Shown in pieces: positions 22,366-33,600 of a stretch of 64,000 nucleotides of DNA (positions are counted from its first letter, which is position 1; each line of letters starts with the position of its first letter). A model generated the notes under the pieces. It had not been told where the DNA came from and searched no databases. It was given only the letters and a program-made list of their open reading frames with translations. The position numbers and the translations under genes are program-made. The stretch comes from Collybiopsis luxurians FD-317 M1 (Eukaryota; Basidiomycota; Agaricomycetes; Agaricales; Omphalotaceae): positions 279,787 through 343,786 of the forward strand of contig KN834795.1 of the NCBI GenBank assembly GCA_000827265.1. The letters are read 5' to 3'.

Positions 22366-24506
22366 CACACCGCTGATTATTTTTTTTCACCTGGCGTGAA
22401 AATAGTTAGGAAGAAATGAAATTCATAGCTTAAAGGAAATTTAGGGTTTCTCAAGATCATTGAAGCATAATATTTCCAGCAGTTAGGGAAAGAAATAATT
22501 TCACTACTGGAGAAGTTTCCAACTTCCGTTGCTGAGAAAGGGAATGAGAATTTCGATCTTTCCATTTTAAGAAGAAATGCTGAACTTCAATTGTTTTATG
22601 AGTCTTAGGTTTTCAATGAACTCAGGAAGTTTATTGTTTCCAATAACATTTCACTGAGCAATGGAAGTCTAAATATTCCCATCCGCCGCCACTCAGTGCG
22701 AGCTGAGCCCCGGCTCCTCTATTTTTTGGTCACCCAAGAAGGCGCGCAGTGCTGGTGCACGCCGTTCATGTGACTCGAACCCGCCGCCCGCCTCCACGTG
22801 ACTCTTTACATCGCGGGTCGAGGATTGGGCAGCACCGTTCAGCACATTTGAGCTTCTGTGTCCTGTTTCCTTAATGTCAGTCAACTTTTCTATATAGCTG
22901 ACTAGAAATATCTTGATACTCACAGATCTTCTTTTTCCAGGCCTTCGTGACAGGGTTGAAACTGAGAATAGAAAAACACTCCCGAATATTCATGCAGTTG
23001 AAGTGACCCCGAACGACTCTGAAATATCTAGCGTCCGCCTGTATGCAATTGTCATTGCCCACTCAAAAGTTAAGTGGAGGGTCAAAGCATCCAGGAATTA
23101 CTGATTACCTCCAAGGTTTTTGTCCTCAAACCTCTTGCAATGTGGCTTTGGCTATACCACCGTTACCATTCTGTGGATTTCTAAGTTGGAAATTTGGATG
23201 GCTGAGTCATTTACAGATCTATTTGAGGTCAGTCATATTGTCCTTATAAAAAGTCTTTTTTCTTAACTTTGTGGCAGGTTCTGGATCAAAATTCCGTCAA
23301 CAGCAGTAGAGAACCAACAGAAGATAGACCGATTACAGCTACTTTGGCCCCAGAAATCAGAATTGCTCCTCCGCTCAAGTCAGCGGTGCTACGGTCTTCG
23401 CGAAACGGTCTTTGCAAATGGGGTTCCACAGCTACTAAGCTTACCAGTCAAACTGAAATGCTCCTCCCCGGAACAGCTCATCCATCCACGGTTCATCATC
23501 TTGCTCTTTCTCTCCATTTCTGACACCCCCATCCCTGTTGTATCGCAACCAAGCGAAGGCTGAATCATGCGAGACCATTTCATGATGGATTCGGAGTCAA
23601 GGACGCTGATACTTTCCTAATTTGTCCCCATCTTTTGCCGTGATACGAGGAAACCTCCAGAAACACCTATATTTCTGCTTTGGTCTCTGACATGGACTAT
23701 GTGGGCTGTCTCCTTCACCTTGCTCTCAAATTCTTCCCCTCCTGACATCCCAAATGCAGCATTCAGAGCCAAAGGGGTCCAAGGAATCAATAATTATTTG
23801 ATTCATGTACGAAGAAGCACCAGGAACTGTCCATGTCGTTTTCTCTCAAAGATGGTCCGTAGGTCATCTCTATAGGTTGTCTTTGTCATCTGTCGCCTCC
23901 CTCACCTTCCCATATCCTCTCCTGAATGGGATCCTGGGTCGTGCTTACTACATCTTTGCAGTACTGTCTTGTACACCGACCTCAAGTATCAAAGTGTAAA
24001 TGAGCAATCCATATGTGCGACCAAAATCTCACAAATGTGGTGAGGAGAGACGAGGAGAGCCTATTCCTGAACGCTCGTATGTGCAACCCACCTGTTAAAG
24101 AATCCAGGATATCTGTGGGCCTTAATGCTGTCTAGTGATGACTGCATCAGCCTCAAGACCAGCCTCTCCAAATATTCACCTCACAAATGACTCTCTTTTC
24201 ATCCTTCTGTCAAAAATTTTGGCCGAGTAAGCTTCTACAATTTTTTCTGTCCAGCATTGCTGACGAACGCAGACGAACGCTCGATTGTCGCATAGAATGA
24301 GTTCCTGCCTTTGCGCGTGGAAATACCTTTGCACAACTAGAGGGGTTGCCATAGACCTTGGAATACGCAGCGTAGAATGAAGGAGCCAAGCAAGATTTTG
24401 ATTGTCTACATCGGAGCAGGATCGACCTTGAAACATGTAGTCGGTTGTTCATAATCAAGTCACGCTAGGTGTGATTTCTCATATTTGTTCTCCACTCTTC
24501 TTATGC
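22366..24506. other. Mostly CpG-retaining sequence, no confident gene
   Basis: The CpG-rich patch at 22681-22850 contains a box-B-like GGTTCGAGTC on the minus strand (22781-22772) without a convincing box A. At 22920-23530 splice-like sites (a pyrimidine-rich acceptor near 22939 and gtggcag near 23277) and open frames suggest an untranslated or decayed multi-exon gene, but I could not fix a frame across them. A minus frame at 24436-24176 is open for 86 codons without motif support. Confidence 0.35.
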
Positions 24507-25375
24507 ATGCCTCCAGCTCGCAAATCTGCCCACGTAGCTCCTGCTCAAGATAGGTATACGCACAGACTTTCGCAAGGCAAGTACAATTTTGTAGTTTAGA
24601 TGGTCGAACTTACCTGCTTCTTTTTTCTAGCTTGTCAATCTTGCCAGCGACAGAAACGTAGGTGTGTCTGGTCCAACAATGACTCCTGCGAGAGATGCAA
24701 AAATTCCAAAAAAGGTCCAGTCAACATATTTATTTTTGCTTTGATTTCTCCTCATACGATTCATCTAGCCTGCATGCGAAGGCTTCAGCTGATCAGAGGA
24801 CCAAGGGTGCAACCAACAGAGTTAGCACCATTCCTGAACCATATCAAAGTAGATTCTGCGACAGAACTTCCAGCGCCGCTGACAGGAGAATCATCTACGA
24901 ACTGTAGCAAAGTATATTCTGCGACACAACTTTCGACACTACCGACAAAAAAAATCTCTACAAACCGTTTTAGCCATTCTCATGCTGTCAAGGATCCAGC
25001 TGTATCTTTTGAAAGGAGCGGGGAAGCAACTGCGACGGTATATATTACACTATCTTGAATGTCTCTCAGTTAACAGACATATTTAAGCCTTTGCGCGGAG
25101 AGAGATCGATGTACTATGCAGACAGCGCCTCCAACCTACATCCAACCATCGACCAGGACAGTGTGCAGATCCCATACGTACCACCCACGGATGCGATTTG
25201 GTATCCTGTGGTGGAAACTTCTTTGCAGAATGCAATCTTTCCACCTACCCTCAACTCCGAATTCAATACTACACTCGACGATTTCAATCGATATAGCTTT
25301 CCCTACCAGGAAGTGTGTGGGAACGGTGGCAGTATGAATGTGTTGGCGAATTACTTCCTTGGACAATTTCTGTAA
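24507..25375 (+). CDS. Short Zn(II)2Cys6 fungal zinc-cluster protein
   Basis: Four exons: 24507-24576, 24631-24714, 24769-25037 and 25070-25375, giving 242 residues with frame kept at every junction. The first intron is GC-AG (donor GCAAGT); the other two are GT-AG. Residues about 24-51 form a complete binuclear cluster, C-x2-C-x6-C-x7-C-x2-C-x6-C, with the last cysteine supplied by exon 3. Basic residues QKRR and KNSKK sit where DNA-contacting residues occur in the Gal4 class. The rest is Ser/Thr/Pro-rich with an acidic Asn/Tyr-rich C-terminus. No middle-homology (fungal_trans) domain is present, so it is much shorter than typical regulators. Likely a nuclear DNA-binding protein; target unknown. 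It converges with the RING gene. The start is the second of two overlapping ATGs (24503 and 24507); only 24507 is in frame. Confidence 0.8.
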
Positions 25376-26008
25376 ATTCATTGAATTAGAGAATTTAACA
25401 CTAAGTTTAGGACACTTCGTGAGGTCTTCGCAACATTGTATAACAGATCCCTAAGGTACCAAGATGAAAAGGGACATAGTCTATCTTTGCGAGACCGTCT
25501 GCCTAGACATAACAAGAATGAACGGGAAATGTGTCTAGGCATCAGAGTGAAGCCGAACGCACCCTGAAGAGACAGACCCGACCTATACAGCAGGACGCAT
25601 AACAGAAGCTTTAAAAAATAGTCATAGTCAAGCTCACCTTTGCTACCCCACTTGCGAGAAGGTATGAAACTGAGGTGGCAGAAAGGAACCAAGGTACAAG
25701 ATTGACTGCTTCGGGTGTGCGCAAATCTAAAGTTGTAACTGTAAATGAGCAAATATTGCACTTGAAAAGGAAAGAATCGCATCTTTTTGCTTGCAATGAT
25801 TACAAGCGCTCGTGTCCTGGTGTTGATATGAAGTAGAGCTTTGATATGCGATCATTGAGCGCTTTCTATAGTTACGGATGGCTACTCTGTCGAATTCAAA
25901 AATAGCGATATCAGTCCTTTCATTCAGTGTCAATGCCCCTCTCATTACAGTTAATACTATGCGGAAAATGTTCAAGGTAGTATACAAATGTATGAGTACA
26001 TGTGCAGC
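25376..26008. other. Intergenic, tail-to-tail
   Basis: Lies between the stop of the zinc-cluster gene and the stop of the RING gene. The open minus frame at 25782-25378 lacks splice or motif support and is most likely chance. Confidence 0.5.
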
Positions 26009-27018
26009 TCAAATTGCAAAAAAATTGCTCCATGGGTTCGGTGAACTCATTGAATCAGCACATCTAGTATCACCATGGATGTGAAGAAAGGCACTGAGAA
26101 TGCCATTGAGCTGGAAATTTTTGGCTGGGGGGTGTTGTACTTCCTTTCGACATATGGGGCATGAGTAGTCCCAGAAATGAGTCTTGCACTGGGAAAACCA
26201 AAGCTATAAGAGCATATGAGAACAGACGAACAGACAATGGGACGTTCAGTTGCACCTGCAAGCAAATTTGACAGGAGCTATGCCCACAGCCGAGACTAGG
26301 ACATCCATAAGATTTAGTGAGCATGAAACAGATAACATACATACACACAGGGTTTTCTTAACAAATTTTTGCAGATACTACAATTGAGACTATCTTCAAA
26401 TTTCATCATATCCTGGAAGAGTGAATCAGTGACCTGAACAACACATAACAACAATCGTTGTCTTCCCTTACCTCCTTGAACTTCTTCCTCACTCCCATGA
26501 CCCCATTTTGAGTGGAATCCAGCTTTCGCTTGACCCCAGCAAGCATATGGGAAATGCTGAGCTTTGCCTGTTTGTCAGAAGGGGATTGCTTATGGCAACC
26601 AGTACGATAAGGATCCTCTAAATCCTCTTCGCAACTGTCGCTGTCCAACAATAAGTCAATAATGGTGGATTGTTTGTTATGATCGGTATGGTCAGAATCT
26701 TCCTGCCCGCTAGAGAGTGTTTCAACGTCGCTGTCCAAAGATAGATCGATAATGGTAGGTTGATTGCTGGCAGCAGTGAGATCAGAGTCCAGAATGCCCT
26801 CTTCGCCGGAGATTGATTGAATAATTTGAGTCACATTGCGACGCTCTCTCTCGGCGTTGTCCCTATCTGTAAACGAGATACTAATTCAGCCGAGCTAGAC
26901 CAGAAGGAGAGTTTGTCTAATTACCTGAGAGGGTAACAGCCACTGCAAAAGAAGCATGGTCATTGTGGTTAGGTTCGCAAGCACTAGGATCACATAGTGT
27001 AGGGAAAATGGAAGACAT
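26009..27018 (-). CDS. RING-finger protein with tandem SIM-like motifs (STUbL candidate)
   Basis: Five exons on the minus strand (27018-26925, 26866-26472, 26433-26345, 26295-26256, 26203-26009) join in frame to give 270 residues. Introns are 38-59 bp, all GT-AG. Residues 69-78 (TIIDLSLDSD) and 99-108 (TIIDLLLDSD) are a duplicated hydrophobic-acidic motif of the SUMO-interaction type. A basic KRK/RKK region (about 144-160) may be a nuclear signal. The RING uses C181, C184, C196, H198, C201, C204, C221 and C224 (C-x2-C-x11-C-x-H-x2-C-x2-C-x16-C-x2-C). Known precedent: N-terminal SIMs plus a C-terminal RING define SUMO-targeted ubiquitin ligases such as RNF4 and Slx8. That this protein binds SUMO is inference. 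The RING is split across three exons. Start: the first in-frame ATG after a TAA. Confidence 0.75.
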
Positions 27019-27289
27019 GTCAGAGCCAACGTCAGAAGCAATGTTTTATGGATTACAGGTTTATTGTTCAGAGGAGATGCTGGGGGTTGGGAGGCATCAG
27101 GATGTCTCTTAGCTCCTCGCGTGCACATTAGTTGAGCAAATTTTTCAACAATAGAGCACATGTGGTTCACTCCATTATCTGGCTGAGGGAGTGAGTCGCG
27201 GAGGCTGAAAAAGAAAAAACCTTAGTGACAAATGGAGAAAGCAGAACACGTACATTAGGCAGAGGACCTGGACCGCCGATTGCACCAAT

Positions 27290-27410
27290 GTTTATGAGAC
27301 AAAAATCAGGAACAAAAAAATTAGAAACAAAAAAGAAAACCAGAAACAAAAAACTGTATATTGATCTTACCAACGCTCGTAAAAAAGAAAGAAGTTAGAA
27401 ACAAAAATAC
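27290..27410. repeat. A-rich AGAAACAAAAA simple repeat
   Basis: The block agaaacaaaaa and close variants recur five or more times. It lies upstream of the start of the RING gene (minus) and of the gene at 27545 (plus), in their shared divergent interval. Confidence 0.6.
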
Positions 27411-27544
27411 GTGTTTGGTGACCTGACGATCCGGCAAGATCATAAGGAGCAGTGGTAAAAAACTAATGCTTGACTAATCCCAATAAAAGCAGACAAAATA
27501 TCCCAAACTCTCCTCAATTCTTTTTCACTCTTTCCACAATCTTG

Positions 27545-30298
27545 ATGTCTTATTGGCCCAATTTTGAAAACAGCATAAACCCCTGGGCTATGGAAGTTGA
27601 CAACTGGGATCATTTGGCCTCCGAGCATCAAGCCCTTGGCAATGACAATTTCTTCACTTCGTCCATGTCCTTGAACAATATGGTAAGTTCATAGAAAATC
27701 AAGTATCGCTGTTTAATATCTTTTTTCTTTTTTAGACAGCATTACCTACCTCTTCCTTGTCCCGGTCAGATCATCAAGGTGGTCTTCCTCAACAACACAG
27801 CGATGTAAGCTTCATAATACAGAATCTCTGATTTTGATTTCTGAACAGGAGAATTAGGAGTCAGCCAACAATCTACTGCTTCTTTCACCTCAAATCACTG
27901 AGTCTCATGAACCATCTGCATATCCGGGGTCGACAGGTCCACCCAAGCAAAAGAGAAACCATCAGATGAACTCAGTGAAGCGCCGGGTCATTCTGACACC
28001 TCTCAGGAAGCAGGCTGAGCATGTGAGTATGTCTCCTCTTTTCATGGACAGCTGGGCACTGATGAATATACTGTAGTTAAGCGAAAGGAATCGGGAGCTA
28101 TTTGTCCGGCAGAGACGAGATAAAGCAAACATTGCATTGCTGGAGCGCCAGCTTTCAGAGGCAAAGTTGCAATTAGCTGAGAGAGAGCAAGCGGAGCAAA
28201 ATTTAGCTGAGGAAATGAAAAATACTGCAGAAGAAATGGAAGTCGAGGACGAGCTTGCTGGCAGAGAGGCTGTTAGAAGTGAAATGCCTTCGCAAGTAAG
28301 CCTCACTTGCCTTATACTACTCGTGCCTGACAGTAAGTACTCGTAGCCGGGGCTAAAGGGAAAAGAAAAGCAGCAAATGTCGCAGAATGTTGAACAAGTC
28401 TTGGTGAGTAAACACAATAAATATGAAAAGTGGTAGTGCTTACTTGCATGTAGAACCAACAAGCCGCAGAGATTCAAAGGCTGCTTGGCCTTCTTTCTGT
28501 AAGCACTCCTTTGCCTCATTCTCGGCCCCATTGAGGATGCATTTTTATAGCTCCAGCAAAAAGCTGCTCTGCCCTCAAATAATTCCTCCCCCAGTTCAGC
28601 AGGCCCATTGTCTGCTGCTGTAGATGCTGGTCCAGCTTCTGCGGCACGTCCATCTTCTGGGCAAAATACATCTTCCAGTGCACACTCATTGTCCGGCGCC
28701 AATTCATCTTTTGGCGCACGTCCATCTTCTAGCACAGGCCCATCTTCTGCCAGCTCCTCTGGTCCAGCTGCTTCTTCTGGCACTGCAGCTCCAGCACCTA
28801 CTGTTCAAATTGTCACCCCCCGTGGCAGGTCTGAATTCATCACACCTGCTGAACGACGGGCTTGAAACAAGGAGCAAAATAATCTGGTCGTCCCGCGCCG
28901 TGTTGTCCAAAATGCCGAACTTTCATTTCAGATAGCATCCGCTCCAAATCACTCTCAGGCTGAAAGCGACAGCTTATTGTCCAATATGAATGCGGCCATC
29001 GAACACGTTGACATTTCAAATGCTGAACACTCTCGCGTCATAGTTGACTTCATGTGCAAACTACTCCAAAAAATGGGTTATGAAGATATATGGCCCCGAA
29101 TGGAAAGCATGAAAAGCAAGAGTAAGCGCTTGAAACCTGGAAGTCAGGCCGATCTGGACACAGAGAAGAAACAAATATACCACCTAATTGGGGCCAAAGA
29201 ACATCTTCGCTGGGAGGTACAATTATTATGGTTCTTTCTTACATCGAAACTCATGTACGTGCAATCCAGGGTGCCATTAGAGAGATTTGGAAGAAGTTGT
29301 ATGGAGTTTCCTGCGCGAATGACTTTATGACATATCAGGCTGCTGATCCTTATGAAGTATCCGACTATGAAGAGGGAGTTGGGAGGGGACCAGATGATGA
29401 ATTACAGCTCGCGCTCCATGCAGGGACCAGGAATATGCACTGGAATCGCGTTATAATGTCAAAACTGGTTCAGAGCATCCAAGATACCCGAAATGCAGAT
29501 TCTCAGAAATGGAGTCTCCCCGATGTCACAGAGAAATATATTCTTGCTCTCATCACCAACCAGTTCACAGAAGCTCAGAGGGCCTATTCACTAGCCACAC
29601 CAAGGATCATCAGAAGAGAAGATGGTGAGGTACGCCGCGAAACTGATGAAGAAGTTGAAGCTCGCATCCACTCCTACTATCATGGAAGTGACAATAACCT
29701 GGCAAGGTGGAAGAGCGTGGAAGGGCGAACTTTGCGAAGGCAGGTACGAGCGAGGTGTAACATCCGCTTCCCCGAGATTCAAAATTTTGTTAGAAACACC
29801 AATGACGCCTAAACACCGCTCGTGAATGCGCCTCTCAAGGCGGTAAAAATGCGGAAACATGGCAAAGGATGGCTAGTGCATTTGACCTTCTTGGTGTAAA
29901 TGGTGAGTCAGACGAAGAAAAGACTTTCATTAATGTCAATTCGGACAACGGTGCCGGCATTTGAAGTACTCAAGAGTCCTTGGCGGGCACCAGTGTTTGA
30001 TGTCTTTGTTACTGCCATTGACAAAGAATTTGACCGACGGAAACGATTGGGTTCAAACAAAAAGGGTTGTCATTCCCTTCCTCGTCGACGCACTATAAAG
30101 GAAAGTCAGAGAAATCCACCTGAAGGGCTGCCTCGAACATTTTATAATCCACATTGGCTGGAGAAGCAGGATCCATATACTCTAGAGAAACTAAAGATTT
30201 CAACTGAATCCTTTCCGCTGGATATTCTAAACACGCTGTCAGTTCCGGGCCTCATTTCTGAGTTCTTGCTTCATGTTAACCCATTCTGCACCAGTTGA
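27545..30298 (+). pseudogene. CACTA-associated accessory gene, coiled-coil N-terminus
   Basis: Exons 27545-27682, 27736-27804, 27858-28022, 28077-28295, 28347-28403, 28454-28498, 28551-29216 and 29270-29743, then about 29794-30298, all join in phase through 29743. The N-terminal half has a charged coiled coil (ERQLSEAKLQLAEREQAEQN) and a Ser/Ala/Pro-rich linker. The C-terminal half has a conserved-looking helical domain (IVDFMCKLLQKMGYEDIWPR; WNRVIMSKLVQSIQDTR; LPRTFYNPHWLEKQD). I recognise this layout as a large family in mushroom genomes and believe it is transposon-associated, but its role is unknown. It lies tail to tail with Tnp2. Breaks: TGA at 28863 and near 29803 (both fit decayed CGA) and a frameshift near 29940. 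Otherwise well preserved. Confidence 0.65.
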
Positions 30299-32744
30299 AC
30301 TTTGTGCTCTTGCCGGACAGTTGGGATAGGATTATGAACTAGAGTAGTCTTAGTGGATATCCTTAAACTTGACCTGTACCCATTTTTGACACTGTGACAG
30401 AACAAGAAGCACTTTTCCGGTCCACTCACAGGTCAGATTGTAAGCAGGCTATACAGCTGAATGGAGAAACGCAGACGCACCGTGTTCGTAAAGTCCATCA
30501 AATCTTCTTCTCCTTCTTCTGTGGCTCTGTGTACAGTGTATTTTGATGATTAGTTTGACAGAAGTTGTAGCGTAAAGCTGATATTATATGCTAGTCGTGT
30601 ACAGTAGACGCCAAGATAAGATAAAGAAGATAAGCGCTCAGCTAACTTGTTCCTTCAATATCTGATCAATATCCGCCAAGTTCTGGAACGAGGACAAAAC
30701 TGTGCATAGTATTCAGCAATATGGTCGGGATGTAGATACAAGCACTGCTACATATTAGGGTTGGATTCAATATACTCAAAAGGTCAGATAGTAAGGATAT
30801 AGGAAGAGCATGTACCGTTGTTTCAAATCTGGCCAAATACATTAAAACATGTGAGAATATCACGACAAGTTTACTCACTCTCGATAGATTCAGTATCACT
30901 ACGCGTTCATCTGAGAACTTAAATCGTGCAGCGTGCAACATAATTTGGAAGGCAGGGATGCGTTCAGGAGGAAGATTACTCATCTTTGAGGAGTAACTTT
31001 GAGCGAAAAACCACGGATAGCGTTGAAATGGGTCATATCTCGAAGGCAGAAGAGGTTCCTGGTGGTGAATATAAAAGAATGGCTGCCCTCTGCAGATTTC
31101 AATTTTCTCGATGCTCCCTGGAACAGCTTTAGGCTCGTTCAAGGATGGGTAGAATAGAACAAGGCTATTTCCCAAGTGTGTCTGAGACTGAGAATAATTG
31201 ACCCCATTGTATGTGTAATGGGCACATTCGTAAGACTCAACTGATGACCGGGCTCCAAGGCGGTCTTCAGCGGACAGCTGCTTCGAAGTAGATTTAAATG
31301 ATTTGTTGAAAAGATCCTTCAAGGACTGAATGAGAGGCGGACAATCTTTTCAGTTAAGAAACTGCCTGAGATTAGCACTGCAAAGATGCGCCTTGACTAT
31401 GGTGGACTCCAATTCACCTGCAATTTTTTGAGCCCTTTACATGAAAAGTTTTAGATAGAAGAAACTGACCCCCAATATGATTGTTGGTGTTTATCTTTTG
31501 GAGGGTACCAATGAGTTGTTCGAATGGAAAACACCACCATGAAATGACCGGCCCAAAGAGAATAAGGAAATCATAAAGGTGGAATGCGACATGAACGTTA
31601 GTTCTCTTTTCATGGGATTGTGTGTGAGGATGAACCTGATAGAGTCCATCGACCCATTGCTTTAGAAGGGATCTAAATGCATCTGCCTGTTGATGTGTCA
31701 TGGAATATCTACAAAGCAAATCGGTAGCCTGAAACAGAGCCATGGTATGGTCCAAAACTTTCAGCGGCCGAGCGCTTTCAGAAGGCAGTCTGCCATTTTC
31801 TTCACCCCAGAGAGTGGTCAAGGCTATCGGTAAGTAGAGTGTACTGAGGGTCCTCCACTCATCAGTTTTGATAGTCCCTGCTTTCGGATCGCCGTAATTT
31901 GAAGGAACGTGATTAATCCAAGCAGGAGTCGCAGTCTCCTTGATCACCCTCTGAATGTGCTGAATTACCGCCTCGTTGACTATGCATGGTTCGAACAGTA
32001 GGTTATCATTAGACGATCAAGGTTTTGTGTTGCGCTGGGAAAATATTAGACTCGAAATCTGAACAAGTAGAAGAGGAACTTACCCATTTGATCAGGAGTT
32101 GAATGAAGTGAGATTTCTCTTGCGCTTTGACGACTCGAGCTTCCCCATCCTTGCCAAAAATTGTAAGCAAAGTTGGAAGGCTGAGAGAAAACCAGACATA
32201 TTGCAATGGAGCCAGCTGATACTGATTGAGTTTGTTGTGTAGCTTCTCCTTGGTCATTGATCTTGGTTCGCCGCTTTCAAAGGGAAGCTGAAGTGTTTCT
32301 TGGATTTTTGCAATCTGATCATCTTCAAGATCCCGATCAGATATCTCGTGCCTCTTCTTCTCTAAGTGCAAGTTGTATTTGGGATCAAATGGTCTCCAAG
32401 GGTGGATGAAAGCAGGATGAATATCGGGATTTTTTTGCGACCTCATGAACTTGGTATCGAGCTGTAGAACACGCCGACAATGGTAATGAATGAGACCCTC
32501 AAGTATGGCATGCATACTATCAACAATCAGCATATGGGTGGAATCCCAGTAGGGCAGGCGCCTGAGTTTGGACCAGCGCACCGCGGATTGTTCAAAAAGA
32601 GCTTCCCTCTCCCTACCACTTTCAGCATCTCGATAGGCCTCAGCCTGCTGAAGCAACACAGTAGGATCCTTCAACTCCCAGTTTCCAAAGTCTGTATGAT
32701 ATACAGAGTCCCTGCCATGGAGTTTGCACCTGGTGCACAGCCAA

Positions 32745-33600
32745 CACCCCCAGCAGTCCAATCTTTATTGTCTGTAAAAGGCTTAGTAATATATGTAATT
32801 TTTCCTTTGAATTTTAATATTTTTTTCCAGTGTTAAATAATTGATATTGAGCTGGTAAAAGATATAGTTTAATAATTAATTTTGCGGCGCCTTTTTCACG
32901 TGTAAAAGACGCCGGTAATTACGTAATTTTTCCTGTGATTTTTCCCATANNNNNNNNNNNNNNNNNNNNNNNNNNNNNNNNNNNNNNNNNNNNNNNNNNN
33001 NNNNNNNNNNNNNNNNNNNNNNNNNNNNNNNNNNNNNNNNNNNNNNNNNNNNNNNNNNNNNNNNNNNNNNNNNNNNNNNNNNNNNNNNNNNNNNNNNNNN
33101 NNNNNNNNNNNNNNNNNNNNNNNNNNNNNNNNNNNNNNNNNNNNNNNNNNNNNNNNNNNNNNNNNNNNNNNNNNNNNNNNNNNNNNNNNNNNNNNNNNNN
33201 NNNNNNNNNNNNNNNNNNNNNNNNNNNNNNNNNNNNNNNNNNNNNNNNNNNNNNNNNNNNNNNNNNNNNNNNNNNNNNNNNNNNNNNNNNNNNNNNNNNN
33301 NNNNNNNNNNNNTCAGCTGACAATGTTTTAGAAAAAGTAATTCTTTCTCACAGGTCATATTTATTAGATTACAGCCGGAAAAAATATGGTAAAATATGGG
33401 AAAAATCACAGGAAAAATTACGTAATTACCGGCGTCTTTTACACGTGAAAAAGGCGCCGCAAAATCAATTATTTAACTATATCTTTTACTAGCTCAATAT
33501 TAATTATTTAGCAATAGAAAAAAATTTGGTAAAATTCATGGTAAAATTAAATATATTACTAGGCCTTTTACAGACAATAAATATTGAACTGCTGGGGGTG
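32745..33600. mobile_element. Long-TIR element inserted in Tnp2, TSD CAA
   Basis: Ends CACCCCCAGCAGT..ACTGCTGGGGGTG with inverted repeats of at least 205 bp on the left (to the gap) and 288 bp on the right (33313-33600). It is flanked by CAA at 32742-32744 and 33601-33603. Removing the element with one CAA rejoins the Tnp2 frame exactly between KSN and LCTRC. A CAC terminus and a 3-bp duplication resemble CACTA elements, so it may be a non-autonomous relative, but that is inference. A second copy starts at 63627. The centre is unsequenced here. Confidence 0.85.
32950..33312. other. Assembly gap, 363 N
   Basis: The run of N lies in the middle of the inverted-repeat element; sequence resumes at TCAGCTGA, itself a palindrome. 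The second copy at 63627 shows that the missing centre begins with a 23-bp-arm hairpin, which explains the failed assembly. Confidence 0.95.

Noticed and set aside
22681..22850. Second SINE from the box-B-like sequence on the minus strand
   Set aside because: GGTTCGAGTC is present but no box A lies at the right distance and no tRNA-like arms pair.
25378..25796. 134-codon minus-strand frame between the zinc-cluster and RING genes
   Set aside because: No start context, motif or splice support; lies in a tail-to-tail intergenic interval.
27962..28783. 273-codon minus-strand frame
   Set aside because: It opposes exons of the 27545 gene, whose splice phases all agree; its Glu/Asp/Ala repeats mirror the Ser/Ala/Pro linker.
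32876..33492. Long open frames across the N run
   Set aside because: The open length is made only of N; the real sequence on both sides is inverted-repeat DNA.
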